Virus record (IMG/VR): IMGVR_UViG_3300018428_000101
Span: 1-31,875 of that record
Reading direction: 5' to 3' (one strand)
Origin: a virus
Length of the DNA stretch: 31,875 nt
Below, in pieces: positions 18,101 to 27,525 of this stretch. Made by a program: the position numbers and the translations under genes. Position 1 is the first letter of the stretch; the number at the start of each line of letters is the position of its first letter. The notes beneath the pieces are model-generated. The model ran no database searches and was not told the DNA's origin. It saw only the letters and a list, made by a program, of their open reading frames with translations.

Positions 18101-19213
18101 TGAAAGCATGGTGTATGCGTTAGCAACCATTGATTTACCTTGCTCAGGTGTGGCTCCTACAACTGGATTCTCAGCTTCAATATTGTAACGAGGAACGTTT
18201 GGAGATTCAACCAACGCACCATCAATCTTAGCACCACTACCTCCCAAGAACGAAATAATGGAACAGTTCTGCGTATATGGTGAAGTAACAATAGTTGGTT
18301 TTGTGTTTGGTAAGTTTGTGTATTCGCTTCTATCTGTTATATCAGTAGCATTAGGATCGTCAAACACTGTAGCATAGTCCCAAGTAATAAGTGGAACTTG
18401 GTTATCGTCAACACCGTCACGGAATGTAAATTCACCAAAGTAACAAGCATTACGTACACGAAACATGTCCAAGTTAGCATTAGCTGGACGTACAATACAA
18501 CCACGCAAACCGTCGCCTTTAACAACAACATTGTCTGGAATAATAAGTGGGTTATCTTCTGTATAGTCACCAACCGCAACTTTGATATTAACTCTTGTAC
18601 CTGTAATTGTTCCATCTGGATTGTAAACAATAGCACTGGCTAATTTACATGCTCTTTTAATTGTTTTTACTGGAGCACTTTGTCCATCGTTATCATCGTC
18701 GCCTTGTTCAGCACTGACATAAATTACGTTACCGCCAAAAATATCAGGATCTCCAAATGCTAGATTTCCGTTACCGTCTGTTTTTAAAATTTGTCCAACA
18801 GTACCATTAACTAGAGGCAGAGTTAAATCATAACTGTTTGGAAGGTTATCTGGTGCTTTAAGACTAATCCCATCTTCACCCGAACCGATACTTTCTCTAA
18901 AAGTAAGTTTTGTAGCATCTTCTAAATCAACATCGTCTTTTATATTAAATCCAGCATTAGTCACTGTCATTTTTTCATCGCCGTTAACACTCATGCTGAT
19001 CTCAGCACTTGCGCTATCTAACAAGTCGTCTACTCTAACTTCAGTATTACCTTCAAATATTCTTTTTGTAATATCTTGGACAGTGTTATCATCTCTTAGT
19101 AGATATACTTTACCGTCTGCTGTGTTGATGGCTAATTCGCCGGATTCAAGTTGTGCTACACTAGGTTGATTACCAGCGACCGCACTTCGCTTGTGTCTAA
19201 TTGTTGTTGCCAT
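15152..19213 (-). CDS. Large fibre/structural protein with beta-helix and K-C-x-R-D modules
   Basis: 1353 residues. It starts at ATG 19213 behind a near-perfect ribosome site TAGGAGG. The N-terminus 'ATTIRHKRSAVAGNQP', 'QLESGELAINTADGKVYL' is the short attachment segment typical of phage tail fibres. Next are 'SYDLTLPLVNGTVGQILKTD' and, from about residue 163, a right-handed beta-helix-like domain beginning 'VIYVSAEQGDDDNDG' with 'VNIKVAVGDYTEDNPL' and 'VVVKGDGLRGC'. Three helical modules around 509-929 carry Y-[ND]-x3-C-x-[RN]-D. The C-terminal part has 'HTWEYAGSGTDYNALP' and 'LGDFKVGDF', also found in the 2617-aa neighbour. It stops at TAA after 'RQFTNTNT'; the same frame continues open for over 2200 codons, giving 3560 residues if the TAA were read through. 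It may therefore be a truncated or regulated N-terminal form. Likely tail fibre or baseplate-attached. Confidence 0.8.
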   Translation of the reverse strand: MATTIRHKRSAVAGNQPSVAQLESGELAINTADGKVYLLRDDNTVQDITKRIFEGNTEVRVDDLLDSASAEISMSVNGDEKMTVTNAGFNIKDDVDLEDATKLTFRESIGSGEDGISLKAPDNLPNSYDLTLPLVNGTVGQILKTDGNGNLAFGDPDIFGGNVIYVSAEQGDDDNDGQSAPVKTIKRACKLASAIVYNPDGTITGTRVNIKVAVGDYTEDNPLIIPDNVVVKGDGLRGCIVRPANANLDMFRVRNACYFGEFTFRDGVDDNQVPLITWDYATVFDDPNATDITDRSEYTNLPNTKPTIVTSPYTQNCSIISFLGGSGAKIDGALVESPNVPRYNIEAENPVVGATPEQGKSMVANAYTMLSFGGTGWRLLNDAYAQIVSCFQIFLLNGVYTQSGGYCSITNSATNFGLYALRSSGYSPKAFEFDRAHVVSTGASEGKQTITIVGVNRDAPVEEFILRYRDPGYKRAYTLILNQRDAIAQDTVDWINLQISNAAGSPSIYAGFEYNEDKCRRDTRLLIESIRYDAALNSNARTINAALTYFNGRFDASLFAAQKDQHIDAYGNAKTFTAGIVQDSTFESRTDALWDEIIEILGAGSSASIAGDELVDARVLPTAINTNSGNAVAQLLANRTFIQKELTAWINAQVAGNIAPFSTGFVYNVAACENDASKIVDAITYDLSTGGNLESLIAAQQYFVDGTAVYGTGQKEETVAAWGRMKEIVEKIVKEEAVTVSSGNIITQDTSGTAATQTEADFAKARIDEIIQHIQTNAGTLADPINPDLTALGVSQTLQDDFIRLDEIGAINIAQRVTQYINESIDAAKWYNFDYDQAKCLRDSKLIVEAVAKDTWDTGNRYSRSAGLSYFAANLADSSRSSISGQELQTIAAIQQSAIYTNAVITGKTGITTDIEDFVQSRFNIVSEAIRSPEEIPAPQEVSSEGDVTNDFIPTPTETTFSSTADVDKGTSIFTITGHGFTNGEKLIYDANGNIPIGGLDDEQTYYANVLDPDTFSLTFDDSLEFPVQLFENITNSGNHIFRTNIIEFFVEEILSSHTTYQTLILESGAESYEFVPGRAITGTTGANNNSAFVSSWEPAERRLVVSIEEVAVGSSVLRIQFDATSIISADHAGSPNTNISINEVSTKLGLGTATFSITATDGSSSITNTGNLPERQIWFHRPSIVNSSAHTWEYAGSGTDYNALPQNGGNTRSEFEQYEELPGRVYSSGTNELGDFKVGDFITAFNRTGNITFRNKVQVDELDALKLSLSDVAIEEISTDVNLGDDEIGGPSDARLVTQLAIRSFIGNRLGGFVDKTVSTAAVPGAIVQLNTNGQLNGELIPATRQFTNTNT
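16425..17685 (-). repeat. Three K-C-x-R-D helical modules in the 1353-aa protein
   Basis: The modules open with 'YNEDKCRRDTRLLIESIRYD', 'YNVAACENDASKIVDAITYD' and 'YDQAKCLRDSKLIVEAVAKD'. Each has the Cys, the acidic end of the first helix and a following small aromatic segment. The second has lost Lys and Arg around the Cys (AACEND). They are homologous to the ten modules of the 2617-aa neighbour. Confidence 0.8.
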
Positions 19214-19267
19214 ATTGGCTGCCTCCTAAATAGGTAACGGGTCAGGTCCGAAGACGCCCAAATTAAA

Positions 19268-19283
19268 AACGATAGAGATCGTT
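19268..19283 (-). other. Leader stem-loop before the 1353-aa fibre gene
   Basis: Inverted repeat aacgat / atcgtt with a 4-base loop, followed on the - strand by a run of T. It begins five bases after the GATAAATA motif, so it would sit at the very 5' end of a transcript made from there. It could protect the mRNA end, or act as a weak attenuator. Confidence 0.4.
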
Positions 19284-19288
19284 AATAC

Positions 19289-19296
19289 TATTTATC
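19289..19296 (-). promoter_or_regulatory. Late-promoter-like octamer GATAAATA
   Basis: GATAAATA on the - strand, one base off the T4 late core TATAAATA. It lies in the 109-base gap directly after the terminator of the 2617-aa gene and 76 bases before the ATG of the 1353-aa gene. Its position between a terminator and a gene with a strong ribosome site is the best positional support in the window for a late promoter. Confidence 0.6.
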
Positions 19297-19300
19297 ACGG

Positions 19301-19333
19301 AGAAAAAGTAGTAGCTTTTTATTTAAAAGCTAC
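19301..19333 (-). terminator. Intrinsic terminator of the 2617-aa gene
   Basis: A perfect 9-bp stem (gtagctttt / aaaagctac) with a 5-base loop is followed on the - strand by TACTTTTTCT. The upstream arm includes the final codons of the 2617-aa gene, whose TAA stop lies partly in the loop. The GC content of the stem is low, so termination may be partial. Confidence 0.65.
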
Positions 19334-22300
19334 CACCATCTATTGTGTCAGTCCAAACTGGCGTTGCGTCAGCATCAGCTGTTACTGTAAGAATCTGGAA
19401 ACTATTACTTGCGTCAGCACTTCCAGCAGCGGCAGTAACTTGTACTGGATCAGCAACATTACCATAAAGGATACCATTTTCAGTAAATGTACTTACACCT
19501 GTACCACCATATTGTACTTCTAAATCTGTAACTAATGTTAGTGTGCCAGCATCTAGTGTTGTAACAACAATTCTGTTGTTAATAGCATCGATCATCTCGG
19601 TGCTATCATCAGCAAAGATACTTCCTCTAAATCCTGCTGCGTCAAGAATACCTGTTACAAATAAATCTTGATCAATTTGAACATTTGTTGTGAATGTGCT
19701 TGTATCTTCACTTATTCTAAGTTTTTCTACATCTGCGCCATTAATTGTAGTAGTTACTACCATGTCAAAGTCTTCTTGACCAGTTGTAACATCAGTACTA
19801 ATAGCTTCAATCTTAGCACCATTTACAAACAAATTGTTTGTTGTTTCAATTTCAAAATTTAATCCAACACCTGAACCTGCTGATGCTGTTCCTGATTGGT
19901 TATGATGGGCTAGTGTAATTGGTGTACTAATACTTGATGTTGTACTATCGCCAGCATCAGTAATAATTTTAAATCCATCAGTAGATTGAATTGTATTAGC
20001 AGGTATTAAAATTTTATCTGTAGCTTTTTCAGTAAGTTGTAGCACATCAGATTCGTTGCCACTTATATAACCTCTTACATGTAAGTTACGAGCGATTCCG
20101 ACACCACCTTCTACAGTCATAGCACCTGTTAAGTAATCAGTGCTTTCGGTTGTATTTTCTAATACTGTAAGCACACTATCACGGATTGTAAAGGTGGTTG
20201 TGGTTAGTTCTAAGCGCTCTACACCGTCGGTAAAGAAGTCTAATGTATCTTCGTCTGCTCCTGGGCTCGATTCAGGACGTATAAAGGTGTCTTGGTCAAC
20301 ATCTTTGACACCGCCAAGTGTTCCCCAGTTAGCACCGTCATATCCTTCAAACGTTTCGTCTGTTGTGTTAAAACGTATTTGACCAACTGCTGCTGTACTA
20401 TCTGCTCCACGTTGTGCTGTTGTTCCTACTGGAATCTGTAGTGTACCGACACTGTTGAATATTACAATCTCACTGTTTACTTGGAACACACTGTCTGTAG
20501 ATACAGCACCTATGTTTATTTCTGTAGCATCACCAAACGCATTTACTGTTTGAACATTAGTGTTTAACAGATTAAAAGTATCAAGTATGTTTGTTGTAAT
20601 ATCACCACCGTCGACATTTAGATCTAAGTCAATGTCAACATTGTGTTTGATAGTTGTAGTACCAATGCCAACAGCACCGATTGTTAATTGTGTTGTGCCA
20701 CCAAACGCATTTACAATATTAGCGTTGTCATTTAATAAATTAAATGTTGTAGCAGTAGTAGTTAAGTCACCGCCGTCAACTGCTAAATCAGCATCGATTT
20801 GTACATCGCCTAATACTACTCCGCCTGTAAGTTTGTTGAGATATCTGTTTTCAACATAGTTTGTAACAGCAACTTGTGTTGGCACAGTGTTTTGATCTGC
20901 TTGACCAGTGCTGGCTCTTAAGTCTGAACTGTTACTTACTTCTTTTAATTCAACACCAACTGGAATACCAAAACGCTTGAACGGTCCTATACTAGCAATA
21001 CCACTTAAATTAATTTCTTCAGCATTAAGTGTAATAGCGCCGCTTAGTGCGTTAACACTAAAGAAGTTACCAACTCTAAAGTTACCAATTTGGTCAACTG
21101 TACCACCAGCAAATACTTTACCGTTGTCTGTCTCTGTAATTTCGTTTTCAGCAATAGCACTACCGCCAAAGAACGGAAGTGCGTTATAGGTAACACCTGC
21201 GCCAACATATTCAAATGCGTGACCCGAAGTACTTACAGTTGAAACGTTTTGCATACTACCTAATGTTCCTTCAGCAACGTATGTTAACTGTGGGAATAAT
21301 GTTAGTTCAGCTACACCGCCATATTCTAGGTTTAGCAATCTAATTGCTTCGTCTTCAATTGCTTGTTCATCTGCTAAAACAATTGTACGTTTAGCATTGG
21401 CTGTTGTATCTCCAAGAACGTCATAAAAATGATCTATTTCGTATGGTAATTCTGGAGCAGTTCCTGCGCTAATAATTTCAGCAATTTTAGTAATATTTGC
21501 CACTACAGATGTAGTAGCTTCATTTGTTCCGCCAACTGTGCCATAAGTTTGTGTAAGTGTAACACCATCGCTTGTTGTAACAGTTTTATTCTGTCCAATT
21601 TGCGACATTAAGTTTGCTAAATGTTTATAAGCAAATTCTGTAACACCTTCTTGATCAGCATTACTTCCTGCTGTTGTAATACCAGCTAAAATTGTACCGG
21701 TGTAATATGCTTCACCTGCTCTACGTGTTTGCTTGTTACCGCCATACATCATATCATACAAAGCAGCATCAATAATATATTTTGTATCTCTTTCACACTT
21801 TGTTACATTATACGAAAAGCCTAGTATGTTTTCTTTAATAAATGTAATAACACCTTCTTGTACTACAGTGCTATTTGCCAACAATACATCTAATGGAGCA
21901 ACCATTGTAGCAAGTGCCCAGCTTGTGTCAGGTTCTTGATCACCTGGAGTACTTAACAAGTTTCCGGCATTTATAGCATCAATAGTAATGTTAAACAAGT
22001 CATTTGATGTTGTTACTTCATTTGAAGTTCCATATGTTCCAACTAAACTTTGTGTTTCGGTATTACCTGTTGTAGGCGTTACCGCAATACCTTGAATTAC
22101 TTGACCTGCTACTTGTTTTAATCTAGTTAATGCTGTAGTAGTTTGGCTTTCTTGTCCATACACTTGACTTTCATTATTGTAAAAATAACTTCTAGCACTT
22201 AACAAAGAACTTTTGTTACCTGTATAAAGTAAGTCATGTGTAGTAGATTCAATAAGATAGCCTGTGTCTCTACGACATTTCTCTTGATTATAACTAAATC

Positions 22301-25300
22301 CATTTAAGCTATTGTTTATGTAATCAATAACACTTTGTACAAGATCAGCACTCGAACTATCTCCCGCACTTAGAATTGTTTCTCTTGTTGCTTGAGTAGT
22401 AGCGTTAGCACCTACTAGTGTTGGTACTGTTTCAGCTGGTAATACTGCTAATGTGTTAGCATTCACTGTGTTTTCAATAATATCTGCTAATGCTTTTACA
22501 GCAGCAGAATCGTCTGCGTCAGCTGCTCCAGCACTAGTATTTTGTCCAGCATATGTTCCTAAACATACTTGTTCAGCAATTATACCTAATTGGTTTAGTG
22601 CGCCAACTGTTTCTAATCTTTGATCATATGGTAAAACACTTACAGCACCTTCAAAGTATGCTCTAGCGTTTTGTATGCTTGCTAGGTTTGTTTCATATTG
22701 AATATCATGTGATAAAGCATCAACAATCAGCCCAGTATCTCTTTCACACTTGCTTTGATCGTATGTTAAGTAAGGATATGTTGTATTAATCCAAGTTATT
22801 AATTCTGAAATGATATATGCTCTATTATTCTGTAACATTAATCGAGCATTTGTTTTACTTGTATCGCCTGCTGGATTTGTCCATACTAGAGCGTCGGCAT
22901 TGCCTTCACCGTTTTGTATAATGTCGATTATTTCGTCAAACAAGCCATTTAAAATTGTTACACTAGCAGTATCGGCAGAAACAGCCGCAGCAGTTTCAGT
23001 TTTTAAATGCGTAATTGCTGCTACAGTTTGTGTAATTTGATCGCTAATAACATATGCGCTGTTTGCTCTGTAATAAGATCTTCCAGCTGTGATACTGTTG
23101 TAATTTGTTCCAGTAACTAAGTCATTTGTAACTGCGTCTAAAATCAATTGCGAATCTCTAGCACATTTTGCTGAATCATATACAAAATATTGATCATTAA
23201 TGTAAGCAATTGTTTCTTCTATTAAGAATGCTTTGTTATCTTGTAATTGTCTAGCAGCATCAATTAATTCTTGACTTGCTGGTGTAGGTGACGGATATGT
23301 ATATCCTTCACTAGGCAATGTTCCATTTTCTAATAACTCAAGCACAGTATCCCAACCATCAGTTACTCTAGATGTAGCAATAGAACTAGCTGTTAAGTAT
23401 GTTAATGATAGTCTTTTTGCCTCACGCATAGCAAGTATAGTTGCTGGAAGTTGGTCGTTTGTTACAACACTTGATACACCTTGTAAATATCTTTGACCTG
23501 CTACAATAGCATTGTGGTTAGAATTTAATTTAGCATCTCGGATAACAGCTTGTAAAATTAAGTCAACATCTCTTTTACACTTTTCTCTATCATAAGTAAA
23601 TGTTGGAAAATTTTCTAAAATATAATTTGTAGTTTCAGCAGCGAAGTTGTCTTGTTGTCCAAAGACTGACGCAAATGCTGTTTGTAATGAAGCAGGAGCC
23701 CAATCTGTTACAGCGTTATTTTTTGCTACAATATTTGTTGTGTTACCTGCTGTTAACACGTCAATGATTATTTGTATTAACGATGTAGAACTTGTTACTT
23801 CTGCAGCACTTGCTGGTTCGTTTGAAGTATTTTGTGTAAGTGTATTACCTGAACTCTTTGATAATGCTGATTCTAAAAGTATACCTGTAACTACACCTTG
23901 TAAGTGCGTGTACGCATCTATAGTAGCAGTTGTTTCTTCGGCAACAGTTCCTAATTGATTTGTTGTTCCTACAAAATAACTTAGTGCTGTTTGACGAGTA
24001 GCACTATTGCCTTCGTACAATATATCATAAATTAATGCGTCAACAATATATCCAACGTCTCTTTCGCATTTCTTTTGGTTGTATCCTAAACTTGGAAAGT
24101 TTTGATTTATATAAGCAGCTATTTCAGTTTTTATAAATGTTTTGTTAGCAAGTAACTGATTTTTAGCATTTACTCTAGTTGTAATTACTCCTGTTGGATC
24201 TGGATAAACTATTGTATCAGCATTAGTAATATTACCTATAGTAATTTCTTCGATTACATCATCTTGTATTGTTGATTTGTTAGTTTTCCAATTTGTTGTT
24301 GCTGTTTGCAATCCTGCTGTTGCCCAAGTAATTGAAGGTTCAATAAGTGTTGGCATACCTGCTACACTATTCGCTGTAATTACATCAGCAATAATGCTTG
24401 CTAGTCCTGCTACTTCGTCTACTTCAACAGATGATGCTAAGTTACCGTTTGTTGTTTGTCCTGGATAATTTTCTATTACAATTTGACTTAAAATATTGTT
24501 TGCTAAGTGATTGTATGCTGCGGCAGTAATTGGTCTTTGATCTGCTGGAAGCTGACTTGTTGTTCCTTCAAAGTACGCCTCTGCTGCTCTCCTAGTAGCA
24601 AAGTTTCCTCCGTACTGAACATCAAATGTAATAGCATCAACAATATACTTTGTATCTCTAGCACACTTAATTGCGTCATAATCTAAAGAAGGATAATTTG
24701 TTTGTATCCATGTGTTCAATTCAGTAGATATATAAGTTCTGTTAGCTTGTAATAATACTCTAGCATACTCTTTATTAATATCGCCGCCGGTTGGTGTGTT
24801 AAACACAAGAACATCAGCACTTGAATCTGTGCTTACTGCTCCGTTTTCTATAATGTCAAGTATTTCATCAAACGCTGCATTTGATCTAGATACAGCAGTA
24901 GTATCCGATGCCATATAGGTATCGCTTGCTATTTGCTTCATGTATTCATATGAAGCAATTGTTTGTTGGAATTGAGCACTTTTTACATACGAACTGTTTG
25001 CTCTTTGATAAGAAAGACCTGTAGTCACTGCGTTATAGTTTGTTTCTAATGCTACATCAAATGCCACACTATCTACAATTTGCCCAACATCTCTTCTACA
25101 GGTAGTTGTATTATAAGCCCTACCAGTAATTATGTCAATGACTTCGTCGTATCCTGCTTTTACTCTTGCTACCGCTGTGCTATCTGCTGCTACATCTGCT
25201 AGTGCTAGTGCTAAATCTCTAATATGAGTATATGCTGCTACTGTAACTTCAAGTTGTTTTTCTGCTACAGTAGTTGCGTTTGCCCTTGCGTAAGATAATC

Positions 25301-27176
25301 CTGCTGTGACACTGTTATAGTTTGTTCCTAATGCTGTATCAAATGCTACTGCTTCAGTAATTAATCTTGTGTCTCTTTCACACTTGTCTTGATCGTAACT
25401 TAGATCAGTAAATTGTTCAGCAATATATTTTATAGTTTCTTCTACAATAAAATCTTTGTTTAAAAGAATATTATCTTTTGCTGCTACAGCACCATTACTT
25501 GTAGCATTACTATCATCGTATACAATGTCAGGAGCAGCACTACTATCTTCTTCAGCAATAAAATTTGTAATAATAGCTATTTTTTCAATAACATCGTATC
25601 TAAATTGTTCATTTGCTGGATCGCTATCTGGTATACGTGCAAGTATCTCGTCTCTTACTGCTTCAATACCAAATATAGTAGGTTGTAATTGTTGATTTAA
25701 AACTTTAGCACTATTAGCACGTAAGTAACTTCTACCAGCAGATATACTTTGATAATTTGTACCTAATGCTATATCTCCCATTACAGCATCAATAATTCTG
25801 TTTACATCTCGCCTACAAACTGTTTCGTCGTATATAAATGGCTGAGTTGTAATGTCATTACCAGTTACATAGTAAACAGTAGAATCACCTTCAAATTTAA
25901 TAATACTACCTGTCTGTGGAACGTCTCGTAAACTGTTTACAACAATACTTTGATTTTTAATTAAGTTAGCAGTAGCAGTCGCTTGAGAAGTAAATCCTCC
26001 TCCTGTAAAAGTAATAGTTGGCTGCGTTTGATACCCACTGCCTGGGTTGTCAACTGTTACAGATGTAACTTCTCCTCTTAATGCGTCAACACTTGCTGTA
26101 CCTTGAGCGGTAACACCTCCTGGTGTTTCAGGCGCTCCAAATGTAACAGTGGGTACTCCTGTGTATCCTGCTCCTGTGCTGTTAACTGTTACACTACCAA
26201 CACTTGAAGTGTATGTTTGTGACGGTCGAGCTGTAGTATAAACTTTTTCAAATAATCCGTCAGCAATAATACCAAATGTACCAAAGTCACTAACTGAGTT
26301 TGAGATACTAAGATAACCACCTTTAGTGGTCATAAATCCAATACGTGTAAAAACTGTAAAGCAGCTAACAATCTGTGTATAACCAAAGTTAGTAATATGG
26401 AAACCAATACCACCTTGAGCAATTTGTGTAAACGCATCCGCAACAAAACTGAATACTAACGAACGCTGGTCGTAATCGTTACCGTCAACAAGGATACCAT
26501 TACCCCCGCCATTTTCATTAACACGCTTTGCTAATGGTACATTAGGATCGTTTTCAATTGGTCGAGCAGTAGCAGGTACACCTTCGATTTGTTCAGTTAC
26601 AAATGGTGTAAATTCAGTACCGTCATTCAACCAAGGACCGTTCATGTTTGTACAGTTTTGTACATATGGTGATACTGTTACTAGTGCTCCAGGTTTAATT
26701 CTTGCACACCAGCCCGGATCTTGTAAAGCTCTAAATGTTAATTGGAACAAATAACACGCACAATCCATAAGGAAAATGTCTGATGTAGAATTATTTGGAA
26801 AAATTTGTGTATTACGCAAACTGTCACCGCGTACAGTTTGTCGTTCTTTCATTGTGATAGGATTGTCTTCATAAAAGTCACCAGGCGCAACTTTAATTGT
26901 TGCTCCAGCTGGTGCTGCTTCTACCGCAGCTTTTACTGATCTTTTAGCCCTATCTTTGCCGGCACCTAAGCCGTCATTGTCATCGTTACCTTCAAGTGAT
27001 ACATAAAATGTAAGGTTATTAGTTGGACCAGAACTCGATCCTGAAACTGCTAAGTCACCATCAATAGTAACCTTACCTGTTTGTGGTGTAATAGACACAT
27101 TACCATCTGCATCAATAATAAGTTCTTTATTATCAATTTTGCGTCTGTATAAACTTTGCTTTTTAATAAATTCCAT
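19323..27176 (-). CDS. 2617-aa beta-helix and repeat-module fibre/structural protein
   Basis: The largest gene, starting at ATG 27176, six bases after the 110-aa gene. The N-terminus 'RRKIDNKELIIDADGNVSIT' and 'GKVTIDGDLAVSG' lead to a beta-helix-like domain (about 55-330) beginning 'LTFYVSLEGNDDNDG', with 'GATIKVAPGDFYEDNPITM' and 'RQTVRGDSLRNTQIFP', paralogous to the one in the 1353-aa protein. Two 'GYTGVPTVTF' / 'GYQTQPTITF' repeats follow. Residues about 442-1950 contain ten helical modules of roughly 100-190 residues with Y-[DN]-x3-C-x-RD. The end has 'HAFEYVGAGVTYNALP', 'GNFRVGNF', two 'LAVDGGDLTTT' / 'LNVDGGDITTN' units with 'TFNLLN..', 'YDGANWGTLGG', 'DVDQDTF' and 'LTGAMTVEGGVGIARNLHV'. 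There is no S74 domain. Likely a long tail fibre or other virion appendage. It is paralogous at both ends with its neighbour. Confidence 0.8.
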   Translation of the reverse strand: MEFIKKQSLYRRKIDNKELIIDADGNVSITPQTGKVTIDGDLAVSGSSSGPTNNLTFYVSLEGNDDNDGLGAGKDRAKRSVKAAVEAAPAGATIKVAPGDFYEDNPITMKERQTVRGDSLRNTQIFPNNSTSDIFLMDCACYLFQLTFRALQDPGWCARIKPGALVTVSPYVQNCTNMNGPWLNDGTEFTPFVTEQIEGVPATARPIENDPNVPLAKRVNENGGGNGILVDGNDYDQRSLVFSFVADAFTQIAQGGIGFHITNFGYTQIVSCFTVFTRIGFMTTKGGYLSISNSVSDFGTFGIIADGLFEKVYTTARPSQTYTSSVGSVTVNSTGAGYTGVPTVTFGAPETPGGVTAQGTASVDALRGEVTSVTVDNPGSGYQTQPTITFTGGGFTSQATATANLIKNQSIVVNSLRDVPQTGSIIKFEGDSTVYYVTGNDITTQPFIYDETVCRRDVNRIIDAVMGDIALGTNYQSISAGRSYLRANSAKVLNQQLQPTIFGIEAVRDEILARIPDSDPANEQFRYDVIEKIAIITNFIAEEDSSAAPDIVYDDSNATSNGAVAAKDNILLNKDFIVEETIKYIAEQFTDLSYDQDKCERDTRLITEAVAFDTALGTNYNSVTAGLSYARANATTVAEKQLEVTVAAYTHIRDLALALADVAADSTAVARVKAGYDEVIDIITGRAYNTTTCRRDVGQIVDSVAFDVALETNYNAVTTGLSYQRANSSYVKSAQFQQTIASYEYMKQIASDTYMASDTTAVSRSNAAFDEILDIIENGAVSTDSSADVLVFNTPTGGDINKEYARVLLQANRTYISTELNTWIQTNYPSLDYDAIKCARDTKYIVDAITFDVQYGGNFATRRAAEAYFEGTTSQLPADQRPITAAAYNHLANNILSQIVIENYPGQTTNGNLASSVEVDEVAGLASIIADVITANSVAGMPTLIEPSITWATAGLQTATTNWKTNKSTIQDDVIEEITIGNITNADTIVYPDPTGVITTRVNAKNQLLANKTFIKTEIAAYINQNFPSLGYNQKKCERDVGYIVDALIYDILYEGNSATRQTALSYFVGTTNQLGTVAEETTATIDAYTHLQGVVTGILLESALSKSSGNTLTQNTSNEPASAAEVTSSTSLIQIIIDVLTAGNTTNIVAKNNAVTDWAPASLQTAFASVFGQQDNFAAETTNYILENFPTFTYDREKCKRDVDLILQAVIRDAKLNSNHNAIVAGQRYLQGVSSVVTNDQLPATILAMREAKRLSLTYLTASSIATSRVTDGWDTVLELLENGTLPSEGYTYPSPTPASQELIDAARQLQDNKAFLIEETIAYINDQYFVYDSAKCARDSQLILDAVTNDLVTGTNYNSITAGRSYYRANSAYVISDQITQTVAAITHLKTETAAAVSADTASVTILNGLFDEIIDIIQNGEGNADALVWTNPAGDTSKTNARLMLQNNRAYIISELITWINTTYPYLTYDQSKCERDTGLIVDALSHDIQYETNLASIQNARAYFEGAVSVLPYDQRLETVGALNQLGIIAEQVCLGTYAGQNTSAGAADADDSAAVKALADIIENTVNANTLAVLPAETVPTLVGANATTQATRETILSAGDSSSADLVQSVIDYINNSLNGFSYNQEKCRRDTGYLIESTTHDLLYTGNKSSLLSARSYFYNNESQVYGQESQTTTALTRLKQVAGQVIQGIAVTPTTGNTETQSLVGTYGTSNEVTTSNDLFNITIDAINAGNLLSTPGDQEPDTSWALATMVAPLDVLLANSTVVQEGVITFIKENILGFSYNVTKCERDTKYIIDAALYDMMYGGNKQTRRAGEAYYTGTILAGITTAGSNADQEGVTEFAYKHLANLMSQIGQNKTVTTSDGVTLTQTYGTVGGTNEATTSVVANITKIAEIISAGTAPELPYEIDHFYDVLGDTTANAKRTIVLADEQAIEDEAIRLLNLEYGGVAELTLFPQLTYVAEGTLGSMQNVSTVSTSGHAFEYVGAGVTYNALPFFGGSAIAENEITETDNGKVFAGGTVDQIGNFRVGNFFSVNALSGAITLNAEEINLSGIASIGPFKRFGIPVGVELKEVSNSSDLRASTGQADQNTVPTQVAVTNYVENRYLNKLTGGVVLGDVQIDADLAVDGGDLTTTATTFNLLNDNANIVNAFGGTTQLTIGAVGIGTTTIKHNVDIDLDLNVDGGDITTNILDTFNLLNTNVQTVNAFGDATEINIGAVSTDSVFQVNSEIVIFNSVGTLQIPVGTTAQRGADSTAAVGQIRFNTTDETFEGYDGANWGTLGGVKDVDQDTFIRPESSPGADEDTLDFFTDGVERLELTTTTFTIRDSVLTVLENTTESTDYLTGAMTVEGGVGIARNLHVRGYISGNESDVLQLTEKATDKILIPANTIQSTDGFKIITDAGDSTTSSISTPITLAHHNQSGTASAGSGVGLNFEIETTNNLFVNGAKIEAISTDVTTGQEDFDMVVTTTINGADVEKLRISEDTSTFTTNVQIDQDLFVTGILDAAGFRGSIFADDSTEMIDAINNRIVVTTLDAGTLTLVTDLEVQYGGTGVSTFTENGILYGNVADPVQVTAAAGSADASNSFQILTVTADADATPVWTDTIDGGSF
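21325..25850 (-). repeat. Ten K-C-x-R-D helical modules in the 2617-aa protein
   Basis: The module openings read 'YDETVCRRD', 'YDQDKCERD', 'YNTTTCRRD', 'YDAIKCARD', 'YNQKKCERD', 'YDREKCKRD', 'YDSAKCARD', 'YDQSKCERD', 'YNQEKCRRD' and 'YNVTKCERD'. Each is followed by '.I.DA...D', then 'G(T)N...S..AG.SY.RAN' or 'GN.AT...A..YF.GT', and later a 'D.I..II.NG' helix. Two sub-types are visible: one with 'TNY.S..AG.SY.RAN' (1, 2, 3, 7) and one with '.GN..TR.A..YF' (4, 5, 10). The Cys is invariant in all ten. The modules are of unequal length because of inserted segments. Confidence 0.9.
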
Positions 27177-27182
27177 TAGACT

Positions 27183-27515
27183 TTAAACTTCCAGATAACT
27201 AATTGTTGCGCTCAGCCTGTTTGAATCAGGACTGTTTAATACCACTCGATCACCTTCCTCTAAAATTAAACGTTCTGTGTTAAAAGAAAAAGTTTCCTGA
27301 GCTGGCATTGCTACGGCATTTAATACTTTGTTTGTAACGCTTTTTACTCCTCCTGAGCCTGCTATTACATGCATATCAAATTGACTATCAAACGATGCGT
27401 CTGTAGTAGTAGCATAATTACAAACCACAATAGTAGTAATCGCATACTTTTTGCCAGCAGGAACACTTAGTATTGTTGTATCTGTTGCTAATATGTTTAC
27501 ACTGCTTATTGCCAT
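27183..27515 (-). CDS. Small virion-type protein, 110 aa
   Basis: Function not recognised. It starts at ATG 27515 with ribosome site AAGGAAAG, which overlaps the stop codon of the 350-aa gene (TAAGGA). The N-terminus 'AISSVNILATDTTILSVPAG' and 'KKYAITTIVVCNYATTTDAS' suggests a beta-sandwich, ending with 'RLILEEGDRVVLNSPDSNRL' and 'ATISYLEV'. Small beta-rich proteins of this kind, with an 'AITTIVVCN' core and 'EGDRVV', are common in phage fibre and decoration clusters, so a structural or decoration role is inferred. There is no membrane segment. It ends six bases before the 2617-aa gene. Confidence 0.75.
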   Translation of the reverse strand: MAISSVNILATDTTILSVPAGKKYAITTIVVCNYATTTDASFDSQFDMHVIAGSGGVKSVTNKVLNAVAMPAQETFSFNTERLILEEGDRVVLNSPDSNRLSATISYLEV

Positions 27516-27525
27516 TTTGCTTTCC

